A DNA stretch of 64,000 bases from contig OX637338.1 in assembly GCA_951799405.1 (NCBI GenBank), positions 6,200,001-6,264,000 on the forward strand, given 5' to 3'. Position 1 is the first letter of the stretch. Every line of letters begins with the position of its first letter. The position numbers and the translations under genes are program-made. Source of the DNA: Agapetus fuscipes. Lineage: Eukaryota; Arthropoda; Insecta; Trichoptera; Glossosomatidae. The notes under the pieces are model-generated. The model did not search any database, was not told where the DNA came from, and saw only the letters and a list, made by a program, of their open reading frames with translations. Of this stretch, positions 41,107-52,299 are shown in pieces.

Positions 41107-43447
41107 TCTATCCTCGTTTCTCACTTACCTATTTTCAATGAATCTATATCCCTTCCTAGTAAAAATCGCTCAGTGATAGCTAAAATTGACGTTAGGAGCT
41201 CTTTCAAAATTGGATCCCACACCACATAAAACGTTACAGTTAAGTTTTAACGTTAAGTTAACAAACACTCGAGGCAATGAATGCTCATGAACCTACTTAC
41301 TAAACTAAGTACTTAGGTGGTAAGACGATTATTTAGAAAGCATTTAAGAGCTTCTGTTTTTTTAAGAGTGTTATTATTTTTGATTAAGCTGCCCCCAGAC
41401 TGCAGACTCTTCATATCAACTATCCAGTTACTAATTACAGAATAGGTTAATCTGTCTGAACCGTTGAGTTATTACATTGGTGGAGACGAAACTGACTTAC
41501 GGTATTGTAACATACAATGAGACTTACCTGTCAACCCAGAGCTGTCAAACAACGCAGAATTAAAAGTCCCATGTTTTCCTGCTATCTCCAACTTTTGTTT
41601 TGATACCCAATAATTATTACAAATACCGCTATATTTAATATTAATGCCACTTTCTTTCAAAATTTACAAATTAACCAGCTATAAAAATTGCAACGCGTGC
41701 GCACGTCTTTCGCGCAGTGAAGGCGCAGTTATGCCAACAATGTAGAAAAAATTCAAAATAATGTACCTTTTGCCTGTTATCAGTATGATGACACTCGGAG
41801 TATCATTGTTCTCTTTCTAATTAACGAAGATTTGTGTTGTGGTAGGTTCAAACGGATATAGTGTCTACTTGCGTCACATTAGTTTCAACTCTGCTATGTT
41901 ATAAAATAATCCGAACTTATTTTCTGACAAGCGTCAGTCTAACATGTGTTTGTACGTATGTATATATTTCCTCTTGGCGCCTCGGAGCGTGCTGCAATTA
42001 TGACTTTTGATTTTAAAAATAACTCTCAGATAACATAAATTATGGATGCTTGTTTGTATTGATGCGTTATGCACCAGTAGTTGCAATAAATGCGTCATAA
42101 AATTAATTGCATTTACAAGCAGCATGTTAAACAATTGTTTGTAAATTTGATAAGAAAGTCATGATTTGTTTACAAATTAAAATTAACTTTGTTCATCCTT
42201 GATATCCACATAACAAGAGTGTCTTGTAAAGAGGTTGGCTAAAAAAAACACATTATTAATTAAAGTTCTCCTACAACGGATCTTCAAGTATCCAAAAAGT
42301 TTTAACCATTTCAATTTGTAAAAATGCTAAACGACCGTAATTCCAGTTTTATATTTAGTCTTGATATTTTTAAATTAAACGGCCAAATTCATTAGATTGG
42401 TTGGACCCAAAACCATAGTTAATTAAACCAGCTTATTAGTACAGGAAAACCGACTTTATATTGGTTTAACAATTCAAACCTTTATATGAATGAGGTGGGT
42501 AAGAGTTTACTTAAAAGTACATTTTCATGAAAGGTGATGGATTTATTTCAAAGTCTTTCACAATACGTCTTGTTAAAAATTTGCACATATATTTTTGATA
42601 CATTTATAATTCAAAATTTGCGTCAGGTTCACAATCCACATTAAACCACTCAAAATAAGGCTCCCTGACACTGTTGAAACGTTTGCTGAATGCCAAATGT
42701 ATGATTATATTGAAAAATAATCACAATGCATATCGTAAAAATAAACGCAAATATTAAATTGGATACATGTAAATAATATGAACAAAATTATTTAAATATA
42801 TTATTCAAGTACATATTACCTTAATGCTTGTTTGTCTTATCTCCAACAGAGGTAATTTCACATGAGCAATGTTTGTATTTGCTCTGGACCACAACTCTCA
42901 CATTATCGTGTTTTATGCTTTTTTCTTAGCTCAGATTATGCAGAATGTGATTCTTAAGACAATTTCATTTAAAGGTCATCTTTAAATCAAGTTTAAAACA
43001 GGCACTGGGGGGACGCTATGTAGACACACTTGAACTTACAATTTTTTCATCGAGATTTATTCGTGATTGGAATAAACAAACACATAAAACGATGAAAATT
43101 GAATAATGCGGTGTTGGAGAGAATCTTTAATGACACATTGAACATTGTACCAGCGTCACAGATTGTCGGGAAAAATCCCGATAATCAGTAGGGACGAGCT
43201 GTACAGTCTTCCTGTGTTTTGTAATCGTGGCACGTCGTCGTGGCAACATCATGCAAAGCATTGTTTGTACTTTAATATTCGATAAATGTTGCGAGTGGAT
43301 TAAATTGATTCCAAAAAATTAATAAAACGTTGTCTTTTATTTAATTTCGTTGTTAATGTTCGTAAGTTATGGAAGATGGACCAATTTTTTCTTGGGACGG
43401 TGGCACAGAACTGGCCAAAGAAAAGTTGATTGCCCTTTTGTTGATAA
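41107..43447. other. 2.3 kb without a recognised element
   Basis: The largest featureless stretch in the window. Minus frames of 62 and 66 aa have no domain. Single-copy intergenic DNA or very old debris. Confidence 0.4.
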
Positions 43448-43705
43448 ATGGATATTATACGTATATTTTTAATGTCGTCTTCACGGGTACCAAAAAGGAT
43501 CATTGAGGGGTATCCGGGAGGGAAAAGAAGAGTTGGCAGACCTAGGCTGAGATGGGAGGATAAGGTGAGGAGAGACGTAAACCAACTACTGCAGGTGACA
43601 GATTGGAAAGCCGCAGCGGTAGACAGGAGGAGTTGGGGGCGAAGGCTGATGGAGGTCAAGGGGAGATTTGAGCCATCGAAGAAGAAGGTTCAAGGAGACC
43701 CTATG
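43448..43705 (+). pseudogene. L2/RTE-like LINE C-terminal fragment
   Basis: Within a 130-aa frame, residues about 13-75 read RVPKRIIEGYPGGKRRVGRPRLRWEDKV then WKAAAVDRRSWGRRLMEVK. The GRPRLRW ... AxDRxxWRxxxxEAK pattern is the distal C-terminus of a different LINE group from the one at 38.9 kb. No reverse transcriptase core is present, and the downstream part of the frame is unrelated sequence. Confidence 0.75.
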
Positions 43706-43854
43706 TTCAACAGTGAACTTGGAGCAGGTAGGTTTTTTAGACTCATCGTTAGAATTCATCGGTTATTTATATTTCGTTCAGGCAAGTATTCTATTAGTTG
43801 TGTGTCTTTTGTTCCTCATTCATTAACGCATTCTTTGTAAATAAAACCTAAAAT

Positions 43855-44045
43855 TATTAGAATAGTGTACCTTCTGACAAATATTATAATTTTTCATCAC
43901 CTGATAATGACTACGAAGTAGTCGAAAACGTTTGTGTCCTTTATATAAATAATAAAAAAAGTGAAAATAAAACAGATTTTTTTAATAACTAAATAAAGAT
44001 GAATTTTCACAGTGTTAATGCACCAACCATCCAAAATACTAAAAT
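43855..44045 (+). mobile_element. Hammerhead-bearing repeat (copy c)
   Basis: Motif at 43897-43940, then AAAAGTGAAAATAAAACAG, TTTTTTTAATAACTAAATAA and GATGAATTTTCACAGTGTTA with CACCAACCATCCAAAAT. This tail is nearly identical to 53765-53850. Confidence 0.75.
43897..43940 (+). ncRNA. Hammerhead ribozyme-like motif (c), G8 mutated
   Basis: Stem I CAC, core CTGATAA (43901-43907), stem II GACTAC/GTAGTC, GAAA (43924-43927), hexamer ACGTTT, stem I GTG. The catalytic G8 is A, so probably inactive. Confidence 0.55.
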
Positions 44046-45371
44046 TATTTATTTTATTTTGCTTTCCCGCATGGCAGAGACATTAAATCATTGGTTTTAC
44101 TAGAAACCGACATAAAATGATCTCCTCAGTAAGTTAGGTATCATAGAGTACAGGATTAATTTGATATGTTTTGCTTTGTCTGAGCTTCAACTGTTTGTTT
44201 TGTAATCAAAACAGTTTATTTATCTTAGGCTCAAATAGATTTATTTATTTTTTAGAAATCCAAGAAGAAATCTGAGTACACAGACATTTATATGCGTTAT
44301 TTCACTCGAAAAACTAAGAATAGATATTCATAAAAACTAGTGGTCGGCAAGCTTTTCCGCCAAAAAAGTTCATTACTTGACTGAAAAAAAAGGAGGCAGC
44401 TCTGTTTATTGATAAAGAAGTCTTTACCATATTATACCTGAATTAAATTACGAACATTTTCATTTATTCATAAAATTAAAATGAAACTTAAGTATTCGGG
44501 AATGTAAGCCAACAATGTCCTGTCATTTTGTTGTGAAGTTTGACCATATCCTCTTATTTTAAAAATTGTTTTTGTTTTTAATTGTATATATAACTTTAGC
44601 TTATTTTCAATGATACATCTTTTCATTTTACTCTTCATAAAAGTCATTGATGACAAATTATGTTGGCATGAATTTCTGTAATTTGGAAAGAATAGCCAAA
44701 TCACTTTTTTTAACTGATCATATTATGATGACTTTGACAGTTTTTTCAACGACACTGCATTTATTTTCTCTGCAGTTTGGAGTTGGAGGCAAACGTTGTC
44801 AACCACTGATATGAGAGTAGATTAAAAAATATATTCAGTCTAAATTTAATCTTGGCGAGTTGTATTACTTAGCCAATAGACAAGTGTGTGTCAAATTAAA
44901 TATCTCACAAGTGTCAACTTTCATTTCGCAATTAGAAGCTATTATTTGCGCAATGGTTAGATATAGCGTGCTGCACGCAAAAAATGTGTGATCACATCGC
45001 TGCAAAAATCGAGAAAAGCGCTGTCAGCAGCAGATTCCGAGATTATTCCAAAAAATAAATAGCCGCCATTACAGTGTGCAAAAGTATATGAAATAATTGC
45101 ATGCAATCTCACTCATAAAGATGGCGTTTGTGCGCAAATATCTATGTTCGTGTGCATTGTGGGTATTTTAAAACGCAAGAGCTGTGTCTATCTCAGTAGG
45201 TACAATGTAGTAGCAAAAAAATCAATAAAATCCAAGAGTTCTTGCCGTACTTTTTATAGAAAAAAATATCTTGGATGGATGTTTTTGATCTGAAATAATT
45301 GAAGATTCAGAAGACCTTACAAGGCAAATCATGCACATAATCCTATGCAGTAACACAGATTTGTAGAGTAA
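44046..45371. other. No recognisable feature
   Basis: AT-rich. TAGTGGTCGGCAAGCTTTTCCGCC at about 44338-44362 recalls a hAT end but has no partner. Confidence 0.35.
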
Positions 45372-45595
45372 TCTCAGTTGCAAAGAACCATTAATATTTA
45401 AGCATCATAGTAAATACGCGCCCACAAACAGACACGCGCTTACACATCCTGCATGTGTACAAACAAACAAAAAACCCAAATCTAAAATGAACATAAGCCT
45501 TGCAACTCCATTCCCCGAAACTGAGGTAGCATTGCAAAAGTGAACCAATTTTTGTAGAACCTATGGTCAGCAATAAATTATTACATCTGGATTTT
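45372..45595 (-). repeat. Repeat A copy 19, diverged
   Basis: GTAATCTCAGTTGCAAAGAA to CCTATGGTCAGCAAT; 5' end lost. Confidence 0.8.
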
Positions 45596-46043
45596 AAGGA
45601 ACCGTAAAAATGCATATTTTTGCCTACCCGTGCTTCAAATGCTGTGCACGTCCTTGGTACAGAAAAAAAACTCTTTTTCAAAGCTCCGTACATTCAAAAG
45701 CGTTTGCAGAAGGAGTGTATCATTCATATAGAGTTCAAAAGCGTTTCCATGAAAATGCATACAAGAGCAAGGTTGAATGAAACCCGCTCTGAAAAATAAC
45801 GAAGGCTTTCAGGAAATAACGAGTCGCTCTCGTACATTTTTTTAATAAAAATCTCAATGATTTTTCACTTCCTTTAAAAATAGCTTTAAATGCAGATTTT
45901 TTTCTGTTCAAGATAGATAACAGTTTGTTTTGATTGGATTACTTACTCGTACTTATGTAGAAGTAGTAGTTTTTATAATTTAATGTCAATACCATTTCCT
46001 GTGCAAATAGTTTGTTGCAGTTATCTTGGCTTGCGTAAGGGGA
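45596..46043. other. No recognisable feature
   Basis: AAAAGCGTTTGCAGAAGGAG and AAAAGCGTTTCCATGAAAAT near 45698 and 45738 form a short direct repeat. Confidence 0.35.
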
Positions 46044-46773
46044 CAAAGCGCCAGTGGCGTGCCTACGGTTTCTGCCATGCGCATGCTGGATAATTAAAGT
46101 TGCACCAAATCACAAATAATAAATCATACCCCTTTGTTTCTTTCCTCAGTGTTTCTTAATCTCTTCAGACTTCGATTTTGGATTAATTAATAAATCTTTA
46201 CACACTTAAGATCCTTACTGAGTACAACTATATTTTTACAGGAACTCATTGTATACTATAAAAACCGGATTCTCGATCGCAAACAAGCAATAAGTTATTT
46301 ATTATGATATTTAAACCTGACGCGACAGTGTTTTCAAAACACAATACATAAGTCATTCATAAATCTGTTAACAGCTTCAGTCTGGAATCGTAAAATTTAA
46401 TGGACCAAAAGCTTAGCTTATCTGAATATTATTATCATGCGTACTCCAAGCCACAACTCCAAGCAATATCTGTGAATGTGTGTTTTCATTTAGTATTAAA
46501 AGGGCTTAAGCGACTATCTTCATACAAACTTACAGAGGTCAAGCTTTTTCATACGTTAAACAAAGACAGGCATACAATTCTCAATCACGTTTGAAGAACA
46601 GAGTTTCGTTCGGCAATGACTAATATTAATATCCCACTTTACCTCACAGATGGCAGTAGCAGGAATATTGATGTATATCTTCAATCTACTCAAAAATATT
46701 CATTATTTTCATTTCTTAGGGTACGCATGCTTAGCTTTTTAGCTTGTAAGGTAGTCACGCCACTGCAAAGCGC
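46044..46773. mobile_element. hAT-type element, 714 bp, with perfect 8-bp TSD
   Basis: Element 46052-46765 begins CAGTGGCGTGCCTAC and ends GTAGTCACGCCACTG (14 of 15 inverted). It is flanked by CAAAGCGC on both sides (46044-46051 and 46766-46773). An 8-bp duplication with CAG...CTG ends is the hAT signature. Internal frames are under 65 aa and show no transposase, so it is a non-autonomous deletion derivative. Confidence 0.88.
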
Positions 46774-47500
46774 CGGATATAGACTCCATTTTTAGGAAGA
46801 AAAAGAAAAGTCTATAAAAGGAAGTGAACCGGTATTCTTGGGTTGTGCATTACTCAGAGATCTGCGCGTGTTTGCACTTCCGTCGCAAAGACAACTGTTG
46901 TCCATCAATTGTGGATATTGCCACGAGTTGTCTTGACATAGCGAGCATTGCTTCGGTTTTAGTTTATATCCTTCTTCTAGACTTCTCAAACTGTGATGCC
47001 AAACATTTCAAATAGTTATTGTTATTATTTTACCGGGTTTAATTTAATAAAAAATGCGGTTGTTTCTTTTGCACAATTTATTTTAAGATACGGTTCGGAC
47101 GAGTTGCTTTTGAACTGTATAGATCGACGGCTTAGATACTAGTCTCGCTACAGAGCATCTCAGTCTCTATTTATAGGGGAGAATAAAGTTAATTCTCGAA
47201 ATATTGTGAACTGGCAAATGCGAGATTTCGTCAGAACATTATACTTAGAATATTCAAGTTAACACTTACAGTACCTACATCTAGAGACTCCACAGACAAA
47301 CAATTTCACATTCGTAACAATATTTTGAAAATTTCACTTACCATTACTGCAGGAAAAATTTCAGAATTGTTCGATGAAGGTTTGAAAAACATACCTGAAA
47401 AGAAAGAGCAATACACATTACTACATGAATATCTTATGATACTAAAATAACTCACTAACAATTAAAAGATAAGTACACTGAGTATAAAATTTAATACATC
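46774..47500. other. Unclear; possible decayed LTR-like segment
   Basis: GACTAGTCTCGCTACAGAGC-like sequence, CTCAGTCTCTATTTATAGG and AATAAA words around 47070-47190 look like an LTR, but I find no partner copy, PBS or coding. Opposite-strand frames of 63-65 aa at 46792-47015 have no domain. Confidence 0.3.
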
Positions 47501-47748
47501 TATAATCTATAATCTAAGTTGCAAGGATATATTCATTCAAAGCTCTCAGATGTATGCCCACAAACAAACACGTGTAGTTCGCGCTTGCAAATGCTGATTG
47601 TGTACTTACAAATAAAATCCAAGCCTCCAATGAACATAAGCCCTGCAACTCTTGCCGACATTCCCTGAAACAGGGGTGACATTGGCAAAGTGAACCATTT
47701 TTTACAGTATGGGTGGTCAGCCTCATACCAACCTATAAGTCAAGGAAT
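47501..47748 (-). repeat. Repeat A copy 20, full length, subfamily 2
   Basis: CTATAATCTATAATCTAAGT to CCTATAAGTCAAGGAA. Confidence 0.9.
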
Positions 47749-48267
47749 ACGAGTAATAAATAACATTTAAGTATAAAAAAAAAACAAAACCTTAAAAATA
47801 AATCTAAATAATATTAACAAATCAACTAAGTCAAGTCTATAGTCATATCGGCATCTTCAAATAGCATTTCTTCCATTTTTTCACTGTCGCAATCATTGTC
47901 CAACATCAGAGCTGTATGGTTCTTAGACGTAGAGGCAACATACATAATTTCATTAAATCCCCTCAATTGCATAATTAAACTCTGTAATGAAAACTATAAA
48001 ATATACAAGCGAGAAAAAAGGTACTAAATAAGTTTTGAAATCGTTCAAGAAGTTCATCGCTGTAGGTAAAAATATTCCAAGAAAATTGTTTATTTGAATA
48101 CAGCCTCTAGATTAAGTGCTGATTCTTGGAAAAATTCACTGCATTATTTAAAAACAATTTATAAACTTTGCGAAGTCGTAAGGTGAGTTTGGGGTTACGC
48201 GTTTGACAAAGTGTTGACACTTCTTTGGTGGCACAAGAGACCGTAGGAGGTGGTAAGTGGTATAAAA
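47749..48267. other. No recognisable feature
   Basis: AT-rich spacer. Confidence 0.4.
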
Positions 48268-48402
48268 TACTGAAGTCAGTTTAACGCAAGCGTTTTAACG
48301 AAAACGTTGGTACACTCAAACGCTCACAAGATGTGCTGCTTTAATTTTGGTAAAACATTAAGAGTGAGTTTAAATGTAAAGTTTTGTACTCGGGGTACTG
48401 TT
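48268..48402. mobile_element. MITE family H, copy 7
   Basis: AGTTTAACGCAAGCGTTTTA left; AGTGAGTTTAAATGTAAAG and TTTGTACTCGGGGTAC right. Confidence 0.55.
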
Positions 48403-48582
48403 GTCAAGTCCCCTTCGTTGGAACGCAGGAAGACTTGCTAAAAAAGAAATAAATATGTCAGCGACGGACGTGACTTTGAGTCAGAGTTTTTACAATGCCA
48501 TCCGCATGCGAATAGGTACGTGCGAGTAGCATACCGGCTTCCGTTCGTAGGACATCAAAATGACATTATGGATTTTTGCCAT

Positions 48583-48618
48583 CTTTGACTCCTTCGAGTG
48601 CTATCATCAGTTGATGTG
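48583..48618 (-). ncRNA. Decayed hammerhead-like motif (j)
   Basis: On minus CTGATGA (48610-48604) then CACTC/GAGTC stem, but the GAAA element reads CAAAG. Kept only as a probable relic of the family. Confidence 0.3.
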
Positions 48619-48716
48619 ATGTTGAGCTCTTGGAATTCAGTTCTTGAAGAGTTTTCTGATTTCTGGAAAATATATCCACAGATGCGTAAATGAGTTTATC
48701 AAAATACATCGATTTA

Positions 48717-48845
48717 TTATTGTCAAGTAATAAGGCATCTTCAAGAGTATAAATGTTATCTTATTATGCGAAAAAGTTTAAGCTTTATTCTATTCAATTT
48801 ATACAAAATACAATGAACTTTTACTATGTTAACCGAAAACCCATT
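48717..48845. mobile_element. Relic of a hammerhead-bearing repeat (k)
   Basis: On minus TTGAAGATGCCTTATTACTTGACA (24 nt, positions 48744-48721) looks like a motif with stem II and GAAA deleted. On plus, ACAATGAACTTTTACTATGTTA at 48811-48832 is the shared tail. Confidence 0.4.
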
Positions 48846-48849
48846 ACAT

Positions 48850-49557
48850 ATTTTATATGAATAATGATTTCCGATGAAAAAAGGTAACATTTTATTAATT
48901 TAAAAACGTTATAAAAAAATATATGCAAGCTATCATCTGGACTCTAAGGTTACTAAACGGCTCGTCATTCTCTTATGACTGAATTAAGGAAGCTGAATAT
49001 TTTTATACTGAGTAAACCTGTTTCTTTAGTCACGGGTTCGCAGAAGCATGTAAATTAACAAACAGAAGCGTCAAATTCCTCAAAACCACTAATGCCTGAT
49101 TATCCCAGCATGTTTGTGTATTCTGTTGGCAGACCTGCGGTAATTAAAACATAACTCTACAGAACTGAATCAAAGTGACGTAGATTAGAAATGTGACGTC
49201 ATAATATCGTCTAGTGCCGTTTTTAGAGTGATGGATTCACATATTACACACTAAAAGAATCAGAGTCTAATTAACAAAGTAAAATTAAACAGTTTTGCCT
49301 TGATACATTTACATATCCTATAAACATAGCAGGCAAAATATGTAGGTAAGTTTTTTGTTGTTTTGGATAACGGTGATGCCAAAGTTGTGAGTCTACTGAT
49401 GTTACAGACCATCTAGGAATAAGGATTCAAGTCTAGAAACCAGAAAAAGGACTCACCAATAATCCTTTATGATTTGCATAAATATCTTCTTTCGCGTGGT
49501 TAAATTCACTCCTAGTTGAGTGCATTGTTTGCAAAAATTTTGGGATAAAGCGTGAAG
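48850..49557. other. No recognisable feature
   Basis: AT-rich; no frame over 60 aa. Confidence 0.4.
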
Positions 49558-49815
49558 ATTAATTGATGTAGATACACCAATGAATATACTGCCTTATTTA
49601 TGTAAATATACCAAAATATACTAATGCACATAAGTACTACCTAATTGATGTAGATATACCAATTGATATGGATACTAGCTAATTAATGTAAATACCTATA
49701 CCAAAATATATTTATGTACATACTATCTAATTGATATGGATATACCAATTGATATGAATGTATAAACTACCTAATTGATGTAAATATACCAAAATATATT
49801 AATGTAGGTACCACA
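49558..49815 (+). repeat. Degenerate minisatellite
   Basis: Repeated words ACCTAATTGATGTA, ATATACCAATTGATATGGAT and AATATACCAAAATATA recur in imperfect order about every 35-75 bp. Confidence 0.7.
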
Positions 49816-49870
49816 GATCACGTAGGTACATAATACTTAACTTCAAAATACATATGAACCTGTGTACCAC

Positions 49871-50035
49871 TGTAAAGGTCTTTGAGTGTTGGGTGTTATT
49901 AAATAAAACTCTTGCATGCCCTTTTCTTACACGCAAATTTTTTATTGTTTTTTCCAAGCTATTGTTTTTGGGAACAAAAGAAGCAGCATTCTAAAATTCA
50001 AAATTAACAGCCCTGTTAGGTACAGAATCACTACA
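49871..50035 (-). repeat. 3' LTR (165 bp)
   Basis: Reads TGTAGTGATTCTG ... GACCTTTACA on the minus strand, TG...CA ended. It contains AATAAA inside CAATAAAAAATTTGCG as a likely poly(A) signal. No differences from the other LTR. A purine-rich GGAGGGGACC lies just upstream as a candidate polypurine tract. Confidence 0.95.
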
Positions 50036-50111
50036 GAGGTCCCCTCCAGCATTTGCCAAGGGCAGATGCGATGAAAGTGGTGATCGGTGAATCTTGACTT
50101 CTCTTAGATTT

Positions 50112-50303
50112 TTAGTAGAATCTGTCTGGAAAGTGCACTTTTCGGCCCGATCTTGTTGTAGTGGTTGTCCGGTGGTTGCTGCTTGTTGCAGCAGTGTTTG
50201 CTGTGCCGTTGTTCGGCGATTGGTTGTGCTGTAGTTCAGCGGTTGTTTGTTGTGCTGGGCAGCTATGTTGGGCGACGTTCAAACCTCCAGGGCCTTGTTG
50301 CAC
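50112..50303 (-). pseudogene. Pol C-terminal remnant of the LTR retrotransposon
   Basis: A 63-aa frame rich in Q, N and T ends in TTTRSGRKVHFPDRFY and a stop. TRSGRxVxFPDR is the usual final motif of Ty3/Gypsy Pol polyproteins, after integrase. It lies in the same orientation as the gag fragment. The integrase core is absent. Confidence 0.75.
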
Positions 50304-50312
50304 TGGTTGGAA

Positions 50313-50535
50313 TTGAGGAGTCGGCTGCAGCGGGTTGTTGTAGTTCAGCGGTTGCTGCTTGTTGCAGCAGTTGCTGTGCCGTAGTTCGGCGGGTTGCTGT
50401 TTGTTACAGATGTTGCTGTGCCGTAGTTCGGCGGGTTGCTGCTTGTTGCAGCAGTTGCTGTGCCGTAGTTCGGCTGGTTGCTGCTTGTTGCAGCAGTTGT
50501 TGTGCCGTAGTTCGGCGGGTTGCTGCTTGTTGCTG
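50313..50535 (-). repeat. 42-bp coding minisatellite in the retrotransposon
   Basis: About four to five 42-bp units each encode a 14-residue block SNPPNYGTATAATS (variants Q for P, T for A). On the opposite strand the same repeats give cysteine-rich frames that are artefacts. Confidence 0.85.
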
Positions 50536-50754
50536 TTACAATATCAGCTACAATCGTGAGCGTTGCATCATCCAGACTCATTACCAAGTGGCCAAATTTT
50601 GTTATGTCCACAGGCGGAATTGGCCTGGCGGAATTGTGTTTCCGCTCGGAGAATCCACAACGCGGCATTCTCCTTCCAGAAAGGAGCTAGCTTGACGCTA
50701 ACCGCAATGCACGTGTGTGGTCGGATTTTCGCCGGTCGCCATTTTTTTTTTTGA
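50536..50754 (-). pseudogene. Gag fragment of the LTR retrotransposon
   Basis: In two frames: KLAPFWKENAALWILRAETQ, then after a small deletion DITKFGHLVMSLDDATLTIV. This is the capsid N-terminal motif PPFWxxxPxLWFxxxExQF ... DxTKFxxVVxxLD of insect Ty3/Gypsy gags of the CsRn1/Kabuki type. The frame starts near ATG 50743 but is shifted before the second motif. No zinc knuckle is left. Confidence 0.75.
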
Positions 50755-50846
50755 CAAAATGGTTTTCAAACACTATTTTTGGTGAAAACTTGTTGACACT
50801 TGGTTGGAACACAATTTAATTGGAATAACACCCTTTTTAACTGTTT

Positions 50847-50865
50847 AATCACGTCGGGGTCACCA
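50847..50865 (-). other. Primer-binding site, tRNA-Trp
   Basis: Minus strand TGGTGACCCCGACGTGATT is complementary to the 3' end of eukaryotic tRNA-Trp including CCA (AATCACGTCGGGGTCACCA). It is separated from the 5' LTR by one base. Confidence 0.9.
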
Positions 50866-50866
50866 A

Positions 50867-51031
50867 TGTAAAGGTCTTTGAGTGTTGGGTGTTATTAAAT
50901 AAAACTCTTGCATGCCCTTTTCTTACACGCAAATTTTTTATTGTTTTTTCCAAGCTATTGTTTTTGGGAACAAAAGAAGCAGCATTCTAAAATTCAAAAT
51001 TAACAGCCCTGTTAGGTACAGAATCACTACA
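50867..51031 (-). repeat. 5' LTR (165 bp)
   Basis: Identical by eye over all 165 bp to the LTR at 49871-50035. Confidence 0.95.
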
Positions 51032-51035
51032 CCAC

Positions 51036-51398
51036 CTTATGTATTGAATACTTTTTGTACACACTTGATTTTCTAGAATTTCAATGTAAAGATCTCTGTT
51101 TATTCTCCTCTGGAATGCAGTCGGGTTTATTACTTGAAAATAATTTTATGGAGATAAATGCAACAAATGAACACAGCAGCTGCTTTAACAAAGTACGAAC
51201 ATACTGGATTCTTCAAGTAATATTACTGCCAGCTTATAATACAAATGACGGTAATCTAGCGCGACCTTTGTTGCGTTAATAGTCACGGTTTGTATTACTC
51301 ATTACTCAGATGATTAACCACATTGATTAACGCCGTTTTGTTCTTATAAGATACAATTAATGACATCTTAGTCAGTAAACGGAGGATAAAGGACCCCC
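51036..51398. other. No recognisable feature
   Basis: A 74-aa plus frame has no domain. ACGGTAATCTAGCG at 51250 may be a family I end. Confidence 0.35.
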
Positions 51399-51452
51399 GT
51401 TGCTACGAGCCTTGATAATGTTCCCTGCTCGAGGGAATGAAACGTCGGTAGA
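51399..51452 (+). ncRNA. Hammerhead-like motif (l), GUC type
   Basis: Core TTGATAA (51412-51418), stem II TTCCC/GGGAA with a 7-nt loop, GAAA (51439-51442), CGTC (GUC cleavage triplet), then GGTAG. C3 and G8 differ from the consensus, so probably inactive. It may be a second hammerhead subfamily with motif (m). Confidence 0.5.
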
Positions 51453-51506
51453 CAAAATTACTGCAAGTAGAACATGGTCTAACCCGAAAAAAACTATATC
51501 ATTGTA

Positions 51507-51647
51507 TATGTGAGGTTTGGTTTATGTTGTATGTACACAATGCAGCGTTTGTAAGCGCAAACTTAAAATATGTGCTTGCTTGTGAGTATGCATTAAATAT
51601 GATCTGTAAATGTCAATTAATTTTGACAAATAAGATTATAGATTATA
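51507..51647 (+). repeat. Repeat A copy 21, 5'-truncated and diverged
   Basis: GTGAGGTTTGGTTTATGTTG to AAGATTATAGATTA. Confidence 0.75.
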
Positions 51648-52129
51648 TAAGTCTCCTGCATATCCAAATTGTAGGATTGATCAGGGGGACAAACGCCCAA
51701 AGCAGAGAGTTACTCCAGGACAAATTGGCAGATATGTGCTCATCCTCCTACGAGGAGCTTAAAATAATTGTCATTGATAGGGAGAAGTGACGAAAAAGAT
51801 AGATGAACCATCCTAGAATTAAAATTTAAAAAGGTATCCGTTTCGTATGCATGTCTTTCGAATTTATGTCTTATAGCCTTCCATTGGACGTAGTATATTC
51901 TATAACCATATACTTTGTTTCAAGCGCCTTGTTTGTGTGTCCTGACCCTCTACCAAGTATGGGGCTCAATTGCCAATTAAAGAGTTGTAGATCATAGAAT
52001 TGGTCAAACGGGGGCCAAGTCAGGTCGACAATGTACGACGCAGCTAGATGTCTCAAATCTCAATTACCTAGTGAACCGCGTCCGGCGAGGGATATCGGGA
52101 AGCATGCAAAACTAGGTCCTGAATTTACA
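51648..52129. other. No confident feature
   Basis: Frames of 61 and 88 aa without domain. TGTCCTGACCCTCTACCAAG near 51940 is less AT-rich. Confidence 0.35.
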
Positions 52130-52299
52130 ATCTAAGCTGCAAATATATACATTGAATGCACTACCACAAGCAAGCACGTGAAAGTTTGCGCTTACAGGTG
52201 TTGCCTTTTTATAAACTCAAACATCAAATGACCGAAAATTCTGTAACTCTGCCTTTGAAACAGGAGTAGCATTAAAAAAATTAACAAATTTTCAGTATT

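Larger units (their letters stand above)
49867..51035 (-). mobile_element. Young non-autonomous LTR retrotransposon (Ty3/Gypsy, CsRn1/Kabuki-like)
   Basis: Two identical 165-bp LTRs (49871-50035 and 50867-51031) flank 831 bp, with CCAC as target duplication on both sides (49867-49870 and 51032-51035). Sense is minus: the right LTR is followed after 1 nt by a primer-binding site for tRNA-Trp, then a gag fragment, a coding minisatellite and the last residues of pol. The middle of gag-pol, including protease, reverse transcriptase and integrase, is deleted. Use of tRNA-Trp and the gag motif fit the CsRn1 clade. Identical LTRs mean the insertion is recent. Confidence 0.93.

Noticed and set aside
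44338..44362. AGTGGTCGGCAAGC, similar to the hAT end at 11514
   Set aside because: A single end only; the similarity is short.
47060..47200. LTR-like segment (CTCAGTCTCTATTTATAGG, AATAAA words)
   Set aside because: No second LTR, target duplication, PBS or coding remnant was seen; noted only as possible in the region entry.
50165..50695. 176-aa plus-strand frame rich in CC and VVRRVAACC repeats
   Set aside because: It is the antisense of the retrotransposon minisatellite; LTR polarity, PBS and gag/pol motifs place the sense on the minus strand.
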